Positions 50,422-60,194 of a stretch of DNA of 62,986 nucleotides are shown piece after piece. Location of the stretch: positions 1-62,986 of the forward strand of contig NZ_JARYTI010000027.1 in the NCBI RefSeq assembly GCF_029911635.1, read 5' to 3'. The DNA is from Sphingomonas sp. AR_OL41 (GTDB taxonomy: Bacteria; Pseudomonadota; Alphaproteobacteria; Sphingomonadales; Sphingomonadaceae). The position numbers and the translations under genes are program-made. The notes under the pieces are model-generated. The model saw only the letters and a list, made by a program, of their open reading frames with translations, searched no databases and was not told the origin of the DNA. Numbering within the stretch: the first letter of the stretch is position 1; each line of letters opens with the position of its first letter.

Positions 50422-51046
50422 GTGCGGCGTGAAGCTGCGTAAGTGATTGTTTTGCTTGTCGTCTAAGAGCGACTCGACAGAACCTGCCGTTCCTCCGGCA
50501 GTAGCCTAGGGATGCAGGCATGATGGGAGACTGTTGTGTTTGAAGCCATCCTGACAATGTACTCCGATCCCGAAAGGGTGAAGCAGAACCCGCGAGGGCG
50601 ACGCGAAGCTGCAAGCATTATGTGGCAGGAGGCTAGGCTTGGAAGTAAGGTGAACATATGTGAATCGGTGTTAAACCTCGTTAGCTGTAATGTGCCAAAG
50701 ATGCTGTCAGGCACAGACCAAAATGGTACGTGGGTTGGACTTCGGACTTGCCATTTCCGAAGCGAGGACTTCGAACCCACCGGGGAAAAGCCGGCACCTA
50801 ACCTTCCATCATCACTTACGTGGAACACGATAAGCCCGTATCTCTGCCTAGTAATGGGCAGGCTGACCGCAAGGAACGCTGTCGGGGGTGCGGGTATGGG
50901 AGGTCGGAGAAAGCGAATGCCGCGCTGTAATGGCGTGGATAGGGGTTGCGGCTCGCCAACATCACCCCGCCCGAAAGGGAGCAGACTTCCGACTGGTCTC
51001 TCGTCGCGAGAGAGTTTGTAGAACCCTCGAAAAGGAGGAAAGGCAA

Positions 51047-52747
51047 ATGACGGTCATATCCATGACTGGTGCGGCCTCCGGCGGTGAGGTCGACTGGCAC
51101 CAGATCGACTGGGCTAGCGCGCACCAAACCGCTCGGCGGCTGCAGATGCGTATCGCGAAGGCAGTTCGGGAAGGTCGCTGGGGCAAGGTGAAAGCCTTGC
51201 AATGGCTGCTGACCCACTCGCGGAGCGGCAAAGCTATTGCCGTGAAGCGTGTCACCGAAAACCAAGGTAGAAAGACACCCGGTGTTGACGGAGCAATCTG
51301 GGATACGCCGGGCAAACGTGCCAGAGGAATGATGTCGCTCACACGGCGAGGCTATCAGCCCCAGCCGTTGAGGCGGGTGTTCATCCCGAAAACCAACGGA
51401 AAGATGCGTCCACTGGGCATCCCGACGATGCGGGACCGGGCGATGCAGGCACTTCACCTGCTCGCATTGGAACCGATCTCGGAGTCCACGGCGGACCCGA
51501 ACTCGTACGGCTTCCGGCCGGAGCGAGCGAGCCGAGATGCAGCGGAACAGTGCTTCCAGGCATTGCGCCAACGTGTATCGGCCGAATGGGTTCTCGATGC
51601 AGATATATCCGGTTGCTTCGACAACATCGGCCATGACTGGCTCATCGCCAACGTCCCAACGGACAAGGTGGTGCTTCGGAAATGGCTGGAATCCGGCTTC
51701 GTGCAGAATGGCGAACTGTTCGCGACGGAAGCGGGAACGCCGCAAGGCGGTATCATCTCGCCGACGCTTGCGAACATGACCTTGGACGGAATGGAACGGG
51801 CGTTGCGCAAGCGCTTCGCTCCCAGCCATCCGCAATGTCGAAAGAACAAGGTCAATCTGATCCGTTACGCGGACGACTTCGTCATCACCGGCGCCTCGAA
51901 AGGGCTGCTGGAGGAGGCAAAGTCGATGATGGAGGACTTCTTGCAACAGAGGGGGCTCGCCCTCTCGGAGGAGAAGACCAAGATCGTGCATATCGAGGAA
52001 GGCTTTGACTTCCTCGGGTGGAACGTGCGCAAATATGATGGGAAGCTTCTCATCAAGCCTGCCAAAAAGAACGTGCAGGCGTTCTTGCGCAAGGTCCGGA
52101 TGATCATCAGAGAAGCCAGAACGGCGAAGCAGGAATACGTGATCGGTCGCCTCAATCCGGTTATCCGGGGATGGGCGAACTATCACCGCAATCAGGTGGC
52201 GGGAGAGACCTTTCAAAAGGTCGATCACCTCATCTGGAAGCAGCTCTGGCAATGGGCTTGCCGTAGGCATCCACACAAGCCGCTAACTTGGGTGAAAGAT
52301 CGTTACTTCGCTCGGGAAGGCGCGCGGAACTGGGTGTTCCGGGCGGAGGTGGATGGCGACGAAGGGAGCAGCACGTATGTGCGGTTGGTGAAAGCCAGCG
52401 ACGTTCCTATCCGGCGCCATCGCAAGATCAGGGCAGAGGCCAATCCGTTCGACCCGTCATGGGATAGCTACTTTGCCGACAGGCATCGTCTGCTCATGGA
52501 CCGGCAAGGGCGGAACTTAGCGCCAAAGCTCTGGAAGGCACAGAACGGCATCTGCCCGATCTGTCGAGAACACATTACGGTGAACACCGGGTGGGAAATC
52601 CACCATGTCGTTCCCCGTGGACTCGGCGGATCGGAAGCAAGATCCAACCTCGTGCTGCTGCACACCAACTGCCACTGGCAGGCCCATAGCTATACTTGGA
52701 ACGGCGAACTGGCGGCTCCGGTAAAACGGAGTTTTGTAGAGGCTTGA
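51047..52747 (+). CDS. ltrA: Group II intron-encoded protein (RT/maturase/HNH), intron 2
   Basis: A 566-residue protein: N-terminal RT0-like region (DWHQIDWASAHQTARRLQMRI), fingers-palm (VFIPKTNGKMRPLGIPTMRD, YGFRPERASRDA, DADISGCFDNIGHDWL, GTPQGGIISPTLANM) with Y274-A-D-D, maturase helix bundle (IGRLNPVIRGWANYHRNQV, WKQLWQWACRRHP), and HNH endonuclease (CPICREHI, WEIHHVVPRGLGG, NLVLLHTNCHWQAH). It is clearly a different lineage from the protein of intron 1, so this intron arrived independently. AGGAGG lies 11 bp before the ATG at 51047. Motifs are intact. Confidence 0.97.
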   Translation: MTVISMTGAASGGEVDWHQIDWASAHQTARRLQMRIAKAVREGRWGKVKALQWLLTHSRSGKAIAVKRVTENQGRKTPGVDGAIWDTPGKRARGMMSLTRRGYQPQPLRRVFIPKTNGKMRPLGIPTMRDRAMQALHLLALEPISESTADPNSYGFRPERASRDAAEQCFQALRQRVSAEWVLDADISGCFDNIGHDWLIANVPTDKVVLRKWLESGFVQNGELFATEAGTPQGGIISPTLANMTLDGMERALRKRFAPSHPQCRKNKVNLIRYADDFVITGASKGLLEEAKSMMEDFLQQRGLALSEEKTKIVHIEEGFDFLGWNVRKYDGKLLIKPAKKNVQAFLRKVRMIIREARTAKQEYVIGRLNPVIRGWANYHRNQVAGETFQKVDHLIWKQLWQWACRRHPHKPLTWVKDRYFAREGARNWVFRAEVDGDEGSSTYVRLVKASDVPIRRHRKIRAEANPFDPSWDSYFADRHRLLMDRQGRNLAPKLWKAQNGICPICREHITVNTGWEIHHVVPRGLGGSEARSNLVLLHTNCHWQAHSYTWNGELAAPVKRSFVEA

Positions 52748-52779
52748 GCCGTATGCGGGGAAACTCGCACGTACGGTTC
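52746..52779 (+). ncRNA. Group II intron 2 domain V
   Basis: The canonical 34-nt domain V: GAGCCGTATGCG, GGGAAAC loop region, CGCACGTACGGTTC, with the AGC triad. It begins inside the TGA stop codon of the intron-encoded protein. Confidence 0.95.
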
Positions 52780-52820
52780 TTAGGGGGGAATGGCCCAGCA
52801 ATGTGCTGTTCCTACCCGAC

Positions 52821-54380
52821 TTCAGTGTGTCGGACGATCATGCGCGACAGGAGCAGGTCTGGGAGATCCTCGCGAAAGGCCATGACCGCTCGCCATACGC
52901 AATCCGTCGTCGTCTCACCGAGGACAGTGTGCGCGCAACCGATCGCCGCGTGTCGTTCGTCGGGCTCGACGCCTATCTCGCCGCAGGCGGTACGGTGATG
53001 CGCGATCTGTTCGAGGAAGATCGCGGCGGCTGGCTGCAGGATGTCGGCCTGCTCGACCAGCTGGTCATGGACAGGCTCGGTGCCGAGGGCGAGCGGATCG
53101 GCCAGGAAGGCTGGAAGTGGGTCGCGGTCGCGGTCGATTTTACCTACGGCCATGCCGACGCGATGCGGCGGATCGACGGGTCCGAGGTGCCGATCGACAG
53201 CGACCAGCAGGCGCGGCTTGCGGCGCTCGAGGCGGAGATCGCGGCGATCGAGGCCGAATGGGGCCAGTCGTCGGAGGTGCCCGACGAGGTCAACCAGCGC
53301 TACGACGCTGCCCAGGGCGAGATGCGCGCGATCGCCCAGCGGCCGATAGCGTTCGATTCCGCGGACATGGCGATCGCCGGCGTGTTCGTGAGCCTCGATC
53401 ATGACGGGACGCTCGATATCGAGCGCGGCTTCGTCCGGCCCGATGACGAACCCGAGCATGATCGCGCCGCGAGGGGCGAGGGCGAAGGCGACAAGGCCAA
53501 CCATGACGATGCCGATCGTCCGCCCGCTGCCGTCACGGTCGTTGGCGCGCCGGTTCAACCAGCCGAAGAGGAGGACGATGACGTCGTGCGCCCGCTGCCT
53601 GACAGGCTGGTGACCGAGCTGACGGTTCACCGTACGCTCGCGCTGGCCAACGCGCTGGCGGCCAACCCGTCGGTCGCTTTCCATGCCGTGCTTCACGCAA
53701 TGGTCTTGTCGGTCCTCTATCATGCCAGCCGGGAATCCTGCCTCGGTCTGTCGCTCGTGCGCCCGCAGTTTCTGCATCAGGAGCCAGGCCTGTCGGCATG
53801 CCCGTCGGCCATCGCGCTCGACGCCAGGGCCGAGCACTGGAAGTCCGTTCTGCCCGGGGACGAAGGCGATCTCTGGGAAACGCTGATCGCGATGTCGGCC
53901 GAGGACCAGGCCGCCTTGTTCGCGCATTGCGCCTCAAAGGCGGTCAATGCCGTGTGGGAGGCGTGCGGACGCTATGACAATGGCCGCATCTCGCCGGCGA
54001 CGATCGAGCGCCGGATCGCGCACAGCAACGTCCTTGCCCGAGCGGTCGGTCTCGACATGGTCGCGGCGGGATGGACACCGACGGTCGATCGCTATCTCGG
54101 CCGCGTCACCAAGCCGCGTATCCTCGAAGCGGTCACAGACGCACTCGGCGAGGAAAAAGCCGGGCTGATCGCTCACCTCAAAAAGGGCGACATGGCGCAG
54201 CAGGCCGAGCGCCTGATGGATGGCTCCGGCTGGCTGCCCGAGCCGCTCCGAACCACGGGGCATGGCGGTGCTGATGCCGGCGATCCTGCTGGCACCGACG
54301 GTGAGGCCGACGACCCCGCCGACCTCCCGGCGTTTCTCGCAAGCGACGACGATATCGCGCTGGCCGTCGCCGCCGAATAG
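52821..54380 (+). CDS. ParB/Spo0J-like protein, 3' exon
   Basis: The last 519 codons of the ParB-like protein: FSVSDDHARQEQVWE, RRRLTEDSVRATDRRVSFVGLDAYLAAGG, then a helical region with a Glu-rich stretch (LAALEAEIAAIEAEW), an acidic Pro/Asp linker (about VVGAPVQPAEEEDDDVV), and a C-terminal region ending in LPAFLASDDDIALAVAAE. Together with exon 1 it gives about 706 residues, the usual size of the large ParB-like proteins of such elements, with no other interruption. A strong terminator lies 10 bp beyond the stop. Confidence 0.92.
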   Translation, partial: FSVSDDHARQEQVWEILAKGHDRSPYAIRRRLTEDSVRATDRRVSFVGLDAYLAAGGTVMRDLFEEDRGGWLQDVGLLDQLVMDRLGAEGERIGQEGWKWVAVAVDFTYGHADAMRRIDGSEVPIDSDQQARLAALEAEIAAIEAEWGQSSEVPDEVNQRYDAAQGEMRAIAQRPIAFDSADMAIAGVFVSLDHDGTLDIERGFVRPDDEPEHDRAARGEGEGDKANHDDADRPPAAVTVVGAPVQPAEEEDDDVVRPLPDRLVTELTVHRTLALANALAANPSVAFHAVLHAMVLSVLYHASRESCLGLSLVRPQFLHQEPGLSACPSAIALDARAEHWKSVLPGDEGDLWETLIAMSAEDQAALFAHCASKAVNAVWEACGRYDNGRISPATIERRIAHSNVLARAVGLDMVAAGWTPTVDRYLGRVTKPRILEAVTDALGEEKAGLIAHLKKGDMAQQAERLMDGSGWLPEPLRTTGHGGADAGDPAGTDGEADDPADLPAFLASDDDIALAVAAE

Positions 54381-54390
54381 CCCGTCACGC

Positions 54391-54425
54391 GCGGGGCGGT
54401 GTTCCGCCGCCCCGCCTCCTTTTTT
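54391..54425 (+). terminator. Intrinsic terminator after the ParB-like gene
   Basis: A perfect 9-bp stem GCGGGGCGG (54391-54399) / CCGCCCCGC (54407-54415), 7-nt loop, followed four bases later by six T residues (54420-54425). It should end the upstream transcript, or attenuate read-through into the helicase gene at 54484. Confidence 0.85.
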
Positions 54426-54483
54426 CGAAATCACGCAACGCCCGGCCGTCGCGTCGGGCCTCTTCATGTCCGGAGCATTTTTC

Positions 54484-57400
54484 ATGTCTCGTCACGATCA
54501 AACCGACATTTCCCGACCCGCGTCCGCCGCTACCCGTGCCGACGCGATACTTACTGCGGCCCGCCTGCTGCAGGCTCGGCTCGAGACCGGCACACCGATC
54601 GACACCGCCTTCATGCGCGCGGCCATGGAGGCAGCCTTCGGCGGCACCGATGCCGAAGGTACCTGGGACTGGAAGACCGCCTATGACGCGGGCGAGGCGG
54701 CGCAGATACTTTTCCTGCGCAAATATGCCGCCGCACTCCGCCGCCAGTCCCCGCACGCCGCGCTGAAAGCGATCGAGCGCGTCGCGGCGCTGCTGCCGCG
54801 CCATACGCGCCGTTCGGAGACCAGTGTGGCGCTCGACCAGTTCAGCACGCCGGCCGGCCTTGCCTTTGTCGCGACCTTTGCCGCGTCGGTCGGGCGCGAC
54901 GACCTTCTGCTCGAGCCGTCGGCGGGGACGGGCCTGATCGCCATACAGGGCGAGCGTGACGGCGCGGCGCTGGTGCTGAACGAACTCGGCGCAACCCGCG
55001 CGGCGCTGCTCGCGCGACTGTTTCCCGATGCCGTGCTGCGTCACGACGACGCGGCACATATTGACGATTACCTGCCCGACGGCGTCGCGCCGAACGTGGT
55101 GGTGATGAACCCGCCCTTCTCGGCGGTTGCCCATGTCAGTCGCGCGATGAAGGGTACGGCACTGCGCCATATCGCCTCGGCGTTCGCGCGCCTTGCGCCG
55201 GGTGGCCGATTGGTGGCGATCACCGCGGCCGGCTGTTCACCCTATGCACCCGACTGGGCCGATGACTATGCCGCGCTGCAGGCGCACGGCCGAATGCTGC
55301 TCTCCGCCGCGATCGACGGTCGTGTCTACGCACGGCACGGCACCGGCATCGACACACGACTGACCGTCATCGAAAAGATTCCGGCGGACGATCCGGCGCT
55401 CTTCCCGCGATCGCCCGGCACCGCGCCCGACACGGCAACGTTGCTCGACTGGGTGATCGCCCATGTGCCGCCGCGACGGCCGCCGCCGGCGACGGCGCTT
55501 GTCTTCCCGATTGCCGTCTCGGTTCCGGCGCGCGCGTCACGGATTCCCGCGATGCGCGCCGTGTCGCCGGTCGCTGACATCGCCGCGGTTGCGTTCGACT
55601 ATGAGATCATCGATCGGCCGACCGACACCGCCGCGGCACCAGGCGATGCGATCTATGAGCCCTATCGCTGCCAGTCGCTGCGCATCGTCGGCGCGCATCC
55701 GCACCCGACGCCGCTGGTCCAGTCGGTGGCGATGGCCTCGGTCGCGCCGCCTCAGCCGACCTATCGTCCGCATCTGCCTGCCGGTCTCGTCGAAGCCGGA
55801 CTGCTGTCCGAGCCGCAGCTCGAGTCCGTCATCCATGCCGGCGAGGCCCATGCCGCATTTCTGGCGGGATGCTGGCTCGTCGACGAAACCTGGGATCTGG
55901 CCAAGGCCGCTCCGGCGGACGCCGAGGGCGCGGTCCGGTTCCGGCGTGGCTGGTTCCTCGGCGACGGTACCGGCGCCGGCAAGGGGCGTCAGGTCGCCGG
56001 CATCATCCTCGACAACTGGCTGAAGGGCAGGCGCCGCGCGCTGTGGATCAGCAAGTCCGACACGTTGCTGGAGGACGCCCAGCGCGACTGGTCCGCGCTC
56101 GGGCAGGAGCGCCTGCTGGTCACGCCATTGTCGCGGTTCCGCCAGGGAACCCCGATCGCGCTCGACAAGGGCATTTTGTTCACGACCTATGCGACGTTGC
56201 GCTCGCAGGACCGTGGCGCCAGGATCAGCCGCCTGCGGCAGATCGTCGCATGGCTCGGCAGCGACTTCGACGGCGTCATCGTCTTCGATGAGGCGCATGC
56301 CATGGCCAACGCCGCCGGCGGCAAGGGCGAGCGCGGTGATGTCGCGGCATCGCAGCAGGGTCGTGCCGGTCTGCGTCTGCAACACGCACTGCCCGACGCC
56401 CGCATCGTCTATGTTTCGGCGACCGGTGCGACGACGGTGCAGAACCTCGCTTATGCGCAGCGGCTTGGCTTGTGGGGTGGCGCGGATTTCCCGTTCGCCC
56501 ATCGGTCGGCGTTCGTCGCGGCGATCGAGGCCGGCGGCGTTGCGGCAATGGAGGTGCTGGCCCGCGACCTGAAGGCCCTCGGCCTTTACGCCGCCCGCTC
56601 GTTATCGTTCGACGGCGTCGAATATGCGTTGCTCGAGCATCGGCTGACGCCAGAGCAGATCCGCATCTATGACGGCTATGCCGCCGCGTTCCAGGTCATC
56701 CACAATAATCTCGACAAGGCGCTGGAGGCGGCGAACGTCACCAGCACCGGCGGCACGCTCAACAGCCAGGCGAAATCGGCGGCACGTTCGGTCTTCGAGG
56801 GCGCCAAGCAGCGCTTCTTCAATCACCTGATCACGGCGATGCAGACGCCGAGCCTGGTCGCCGCGATCGAGCGCGACCTGGCCGAGGGGCACGCTGCAAT
56901 CGTCCAGATCGTATCGACCGGCGAAGCGCTGATGGCACGGCGGCTCGCCGAAGTCCCGAGCGAGGAATGGGACGATGTGCAGGTCGACATCACGCCGCGC
57001 GAATATGTCCTCGACTATCTCGCCCACGGCTTTCCCGTCCAGCTCTACGAGCCGTTCGAGGATGGCGAGGGCAACATCTTGTCGCGACCGGTTTATGTCG
57101 ACGGCAACCCGGTCGAATGCCGCGAGGCGGTCCGCCGGCGCGACCGCATGATCGAACAACTGGCGGCCCTGCCGCCGGTACCGGGTGCGCTCGACCAGAT
57201 CCTGCACCGGTTCGGCGCCGACCAGGTGGCCGAGGTAACCGGGCGGTCGCGCCGCATTGTTGGCCGGCAGCGCGATGACGGCACGATAGGCTTCGCGGTC
57301 GAGAACAGGCCGGCCGCTGCCGGTCTGGCGGAAGCGCAGGCGTTCATGGATGACACCAAGCGCATCCTGATCTTCTCCGACGCCGGGGGTACCGGACGTT

Positions 57401-58803
57401 CCTATCACGCGGATCTCGGCGCCGCGAACCAGCGGCTGCGGGTGCATTACCTGCTCGAGGCCGGCTGGAAGGCCGATAATGCGATCCAGGGATTTGGCCG
57501 CACCAACCGTACAAACCAGAAGCAGCCGCCGCGCTTCAGGCCGGTCTCGACCGATGTGAAAGCGCAGAAGCGCTTCATCTCGACGATTGCGCGCCGGCTC
57601 GACACGATGGGCGCGATAACCCGCGGCCAGCGCCAGGCGGGCGGGCAGAACATGTTCAGGCCGGAGGACAATCTCGAATCCTGGTATGCGCGCGACGCGT
57701 TGCGCCAGCTCTATGTCCTGCTCGCCGGCGGCAGGATCGCGGGCTGTCCGCTGGCCCGGTTCGAGGAGGCGACCGGCCTGTCGTTGCTCGATCAGGGATC
57801 GCTGCGCGACGTGCTGCCGCCGATCACCACATTTCTCAATCGCATGCTGGCGCTGCCCATCGCGCTCCAGAACACCCTCTTCACCGCGTTCGAGGATCTG
57901 CTCGCGGCGCGGATCCAGGGTGCGATTGCCGCGGGCACCTATGAGGTCGGGCTGGAAACGCTGACCGCAGACGGGTTCTGTATCGTCGATCGCCGGACGA
58001 TCTACACGCATCCGGCGACCCGCGCCGAGACCCGGCTGCTGACCATCGAGCGGCGCGACCGCAACCAGCCCCGCGTCTCGGCAGCACTGCTGCAAGACCG
58101 TCCGCGTGACGCGGTGCTGCTCGTCAATAGCCGCTCGGGGCGTGCCGCGATGCAGATCGGCGCGCGCAGCGTGCTGCTCGACAACGGCACGGTCGAGCCA
58201 CGGGTGCGCCTGATCCGGCCGATGGAAGCGCAAACCCTGCCGCGCGATGCGATGGCGGAGACGCATTGGGAACCCGCCAACGAAGCGAGGTTCAGCGCAG
58301 CCTGGGATGCCGAGGTCGCCGCGTTGCCCGAATACGAGATCAGCCGGATGCACATCGTCACCGGCCTGCTGCTGCCGATCTGGAAACGGCTCCCGAACGA
58401 ATCGAGCCGCGTCTATCGGCTGCGGACCGATGACGGCGAACAGGTCGTCGGCCGCTGCGTGTCGCCGGCATGGGTCGCTTCGATCACCGATGCCGAGCCA
58501 TCGACCGCTGCGCCATCGGAGCTTTGGCAGATGCTGCTCGCCGGTGCGGCGACGCTGCACCTTGCCGAGGACCTGACCCTGTCGCGGGTCCGCTCGATGA
58601 ACATCCCCCGGGTCGAACTGAGCGGATTCAGCGATCTCGCGCTCGACCGGTTGAAGGCCTGCGGCTTGATCTCGGAAATCATCTCGTGGAAGCTGCGGTT
58701 GTTCGTGCCGACGGGGGCCGACGGCGCGGATGCGTTTGCGCGGCTGCTGGAGCTTTATCCGCTTCAGCGTGTCGCGCAGCGCTCACCGGCAAAAGCCGCC
58801 TGA
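54484..58803 (+). CDS. Strawberry notch-type helicase with N-terminal methyltransferase-like domain
   Basis: A 1439-residue protein. The N-terminal 350 residues hold an adenine-methyltransferase-like fold: cofactor motif EPSAGTG (144-150) and catalytic NPPF (209-212). The remainder is an SF2 helicase of the strawberry-notch/Sno2 type: motif I GDGTGAGKG (about 493-501), SKSDTLLEDAQRDW, DEAH at 602-605 with VFDEAHAM, YVSATGATT, and motif VI Q1002-GFGRTNRTNQ. Proteins of this build are typical of plasmids and integrative elements and may act in DNA transfer, modification or defence evasion. GGAG lies 10 bp before the chosen ATG; a second ATG at 54466 is possible. Confidence 0.93.
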   Translation: MSRHDQTDISRPASAATRADAILTAARLLQARLETGTPIDTAFMRAAMEAAFGGTDAEGTWDWKTAYDAGEAAQILFLRKYAAALRRQSPHAALKAIERVAALLPRHTRRSETSVALDQFSTPAGLAFVATFAASVGRDDLLLEPSAGTGLIAIQGERDGAALVLNELGATRAALLARLFPDAVLRHDDAAHIDDYLPDGVAPNVVVMNPPFSAVAHVSRAMKGTALRHIASAFARLAPGGRLVAITAAGCSPYAPDWADDYAALQAHGRMLLSAAIDGRVYARHGTGIDTRLTVIEKIPADDPALFPRSPGTAPDTATLLDWVIAHVPPRRPPPATALVFPIAVSVPARASRIPAMRAVSPVADIAAVAFDYEIIDRPTDTAAAPGDAIYEPYRCQSLRIVGAHPHPTPLVQSVAMASVAPPQPTYRPHLPAGLVEAGLLSEPQLESVIHAGEAHAAFLAGCWLVDETWDLAKAAPADAEGAVRFRRGWFLGDGTGAGKGRQVAGIILDNWLKGRRRALWISKSDTLLEDAQRDWSALGQERLLVTPLSRFRQGTPIALDKGILFTTYATLRSQDRGARISRLRQIVAWLGSDFDGVIVFDEAHAMANAAGGKGERGDVAASQQGRAGLRLQHALPDARIVYVSATGATTVQNLAYAQRLGLWGGADFPFAHRSAFVAAIEAGGVAAMEVLARDLKALGLYAARSLSFDGVEYALLEHRLTPEQIRIYDGYAAAFQVIHNNLDKALEAANVTSTGGTLNSQAKSAARSVFEGAKQRFFNHLITAMQTPSLVAAIERDLAEGHAAIVQIVSTGEALMARRLAEVPSEEWDDVQVDITPREYVLDYLAHGFPVQLYEPFEDGEGNILSRPVYVDGNPVECREAVRRRDRMIEQLAALPPVPGALDQILHRFGADQVAEVTGRSRRIVGRQRDDGTIGFAVENRPAAAGLAEAQAFMDDTKRILIFSDAGGTGRSYHADLGAANQRLRVHYLLEAGWKADNAIQGFGRTNRTNQKQPPRFRPVSTDVKAQKRFISTIARRLDTMGAITRGQRQAGGQNMFRPEDNLESWYARDALRQLYVLLAGGRIAGCPLARFEEATGLSLLDQGSLRDVLPPITTFLNRMLALPIALQNTLFTAFEDLLAARIQGAIAAGTYEVGLETLTADGFCIVDRRTIYTHPATRAETRLLTIERRDRNQPRVSAALLQDRPRDAVLLVNSRSGRAAMQIGARSVLLDNGTVEPRVRLIRPMEAQTLPRDAMAETHWEPANEARFSAAWDAEVAALPEYEISRMHIVTGLLLPIWKRLPNESSRVYRLRTDDGEQVVGRCVSPAWVASITDAEPSTAAPSELWQMLLAGAATLHLAEDLTLSRVRSMNIPRVELSGFSDLALDRLKACGLISEIISWKLRLFVPTGADGADAFARLLELYPLQRVAQRSPAKAA

Positions 58804-58816
58804 AGGACGCGCCCCC

Positions 58817-59872
58817 ATGAGCACTCGTGCATCCGACATCGCCGACCGCCTCGCCGCGAATGCGGAGGCTGTCTGTCGCCATTATCTGTCGAACGGTCGC
58901 CGCGAGGGCCGTTACTGGCTGGTCGGCGATCTTCGCAACACGCCGGGACGCAGCCTCTATGTTCGGCTGATCGCATCGTCCGATGGGCGCGGCGCCGCCG
59001 GCAAATGGACCGACAGCGCGACCGGCGAGCATGGCGATCTGCTCGACATCATCGCCGGCGTCGGATCGCATCCCAGTCTGCGCGACACGCTCGCCGAGGC
59101 GCGACGATTCCTGCGCCTCCCGCCGCCGGACATCGTCGATGATCGGGAACGGGCGCATCGCACTGCGCCGGTACCGCGGGGCACGCCCGGGGCGGCGCGG
59201 CGCTTGTTCGCTGCGGCGCGGCCGATGCTGCGCAGTGTCGCGCAAGCCTATCTGCGGCGGCGCGGCATTGCCGACCTGCGCGGCTGCGACGCGCTACGAT
59301 TCCATCCGCGCTGCCATTATCGGCCTGGCAGCGGCGATGCGCCCGACACGCGCACGGCCTGGCCGGCGATGATCGCGGCGGTGACCGATCTGTCTGGTGG
59401 AGTAACCGGCGCGCATCGCACGTGGCTCGACCCGGCGACCTGGCAAAAGGCGCCGGTCGCGTCGCCGCGCCGCGCGATGGGCCAGCTGCTTGGCAATGCG
59501 GTAAGGTTCGGCCCGGCGCAGGAGATCATGGCCGCAGGCGAAGGTATCGAGACCGTCCTGTCGTTGCGCCAGGTCCTGCCCGACATGCCCATGATGGCAG
59601 GCCTGTCCGCCGCCCACCTTGCCGCGATCCGGTTCCCGCCCACGTTGCGCCGCCTCTATGTCGCGCGCGACGCCGATCCGGCCGGCGACACCGCGCTGGT
59701 GACCCTGGTCGAGCGCGCCCGGGCAGCGAATATCGAAATCGTGCCGCTGTCGCCCGTGCTGGACGATTTCAACAGCGATCTCAGCCTGCTCGGTGCAAGT
59801 TCGCTCGTCGACACCGTCGCATCCCAGCTTGACGCGGCTGACCGGAAGCGATGGTGCGCGCCGCTCGGTTGA
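58817..59872 (+). CDS. Toprim-domain DNA primase-like protein
   Basis: A 351-residue protein with an N-terminal zinc-free primase-associated region (YWLVGDL, GEHGDLLDIIAG, DTLAEARRFL), a middle YLRRRGIADLRGCDALRFHPRCHYR segment, and a C-terminal toprim domain with the acidic Glu in AAGEGIETVLSL and the D-x-D in YVARDADPAGDTAL. This is the small plasmid-type primase/topoisomerase-like family found next to the strawberry-notch helicase in mobile elements. It probably primes or processes transferred single-strand DNA. The start lies 13 bp after the helicase stop, with the weak GGACG upstream, so expression is likely coupled. Confidence 0.88.
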   Translation: MSTRASDIADRLAANAEAVCRHYLSNGRREGRYWLVGDLRNTPGRSLYVRLIASSDGRGAAGKWTDSATGEHGDLLDIIAGVGSHPSLRDTLAEARRFLRLPPPDIVDDRERAHRTAPVPRGTPGAARRLFAAARPMLRSVAQAYLRRRGIADLRGCDALRFHPRCHYRPGSGDAPDTRTAWPAMIAAVTDLSGGVTGAHRTWLDPATWQKAPVASPRRAMGQLLGNAVRFGPAQEIMAAGEGIETVLSLRQVLPDMPMMAGLSAAHLAAIRFPPTLRRLYVARDADPAGDTALVTLVERARAANIEIVPLSPVLDDFNSDLSLLGASSLVDTVASQLDAADRKRWCAPLG

Positions 59873-60194
59873 TGGCCGGTCCGGCCGATCAGGCAAGGTC
59901 GATCGTGGGACGGGCTGCCCCATCGCCCGTCGCCGAGCACGGCCTTTCCAAGAGGGCGGTCGGGACGGCAGGCGGCGCGCCACCGCAATGGCTGTGCTGC
60001 TGCTTTCTTCCCCTGGCCTGACGGCCATTCCTCGCGAGGCAAGAAAGCCTTGCCCGCCATCCTTCGCTGCGCTGCGGCGCCCATCCCGCGCTGCCCGCGG
60101 GACCGCTGCGCTTGGGCGTGCGGTGCCGCGCCGCCCACCGTCTTTCGCCGCCTGCGAAGGCCGCGATCGGCGCGGTCGAGACGAAAGGCAGCAC
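59873..60194. other. Gap between the toprim and DUF2493 genes
   Basis: A 322-bp, very GC-rich stretch with several small inverted repeats, such as TTTCGC/GCGAAG near 60150. An open frame of over 100 codons continues into the DUF2493 gene but is Arg/Pro/Ala-rich and not family-like. It probably carries the promoter and leader of the DUF2493 gene. Confidence 0.4.

Larger units (their letters stand above)
50422..52820 (+). mobile_element. Group II intron 2, in the ParB gene
   Basis: A 2399-bp sense-oriented intron starting GTGCG at 50422 and ending CTACCCGAC at 52820. Domain V is canonical (52746-52779). Domain VI pairs AGGGGGGAA with TTCCTACCC, with a bulged A at 52814, six bases from the last intron base. 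GCCATC at 50545-50550 can pair with GATGGC at -7 to -2 of the 5' exon (EBS1-IBS1); this is intron position 124, exactly as in intron 1. Joining 50421 to 52821 gives LEQLMA-FSVSDDHARQEQVWE, the uninterrupted ParB sequence. Confidence 0.94.

Noticed and set aside
50816..52276. Open minus-strand frame of 486 codons in group II intron 2
   Set aside because: It is antisense to the reverse transcriptase gene with all catalytic motifs on the plus strand.
56602..58560. Open minus-strand frame of 652 codons inside the helicase gene
   Set aside because: It is antisense to a strongly conserved helicase region, with composition typical of a shadow frame and no recognisable motif.
59793..60194. N-terminal extension of the DUF2493 protein
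   Set aside because: It overlaps the toprim gene and reads as low-complexity Arg/Pro/Ala sequence; the family start matches ATG 60195.
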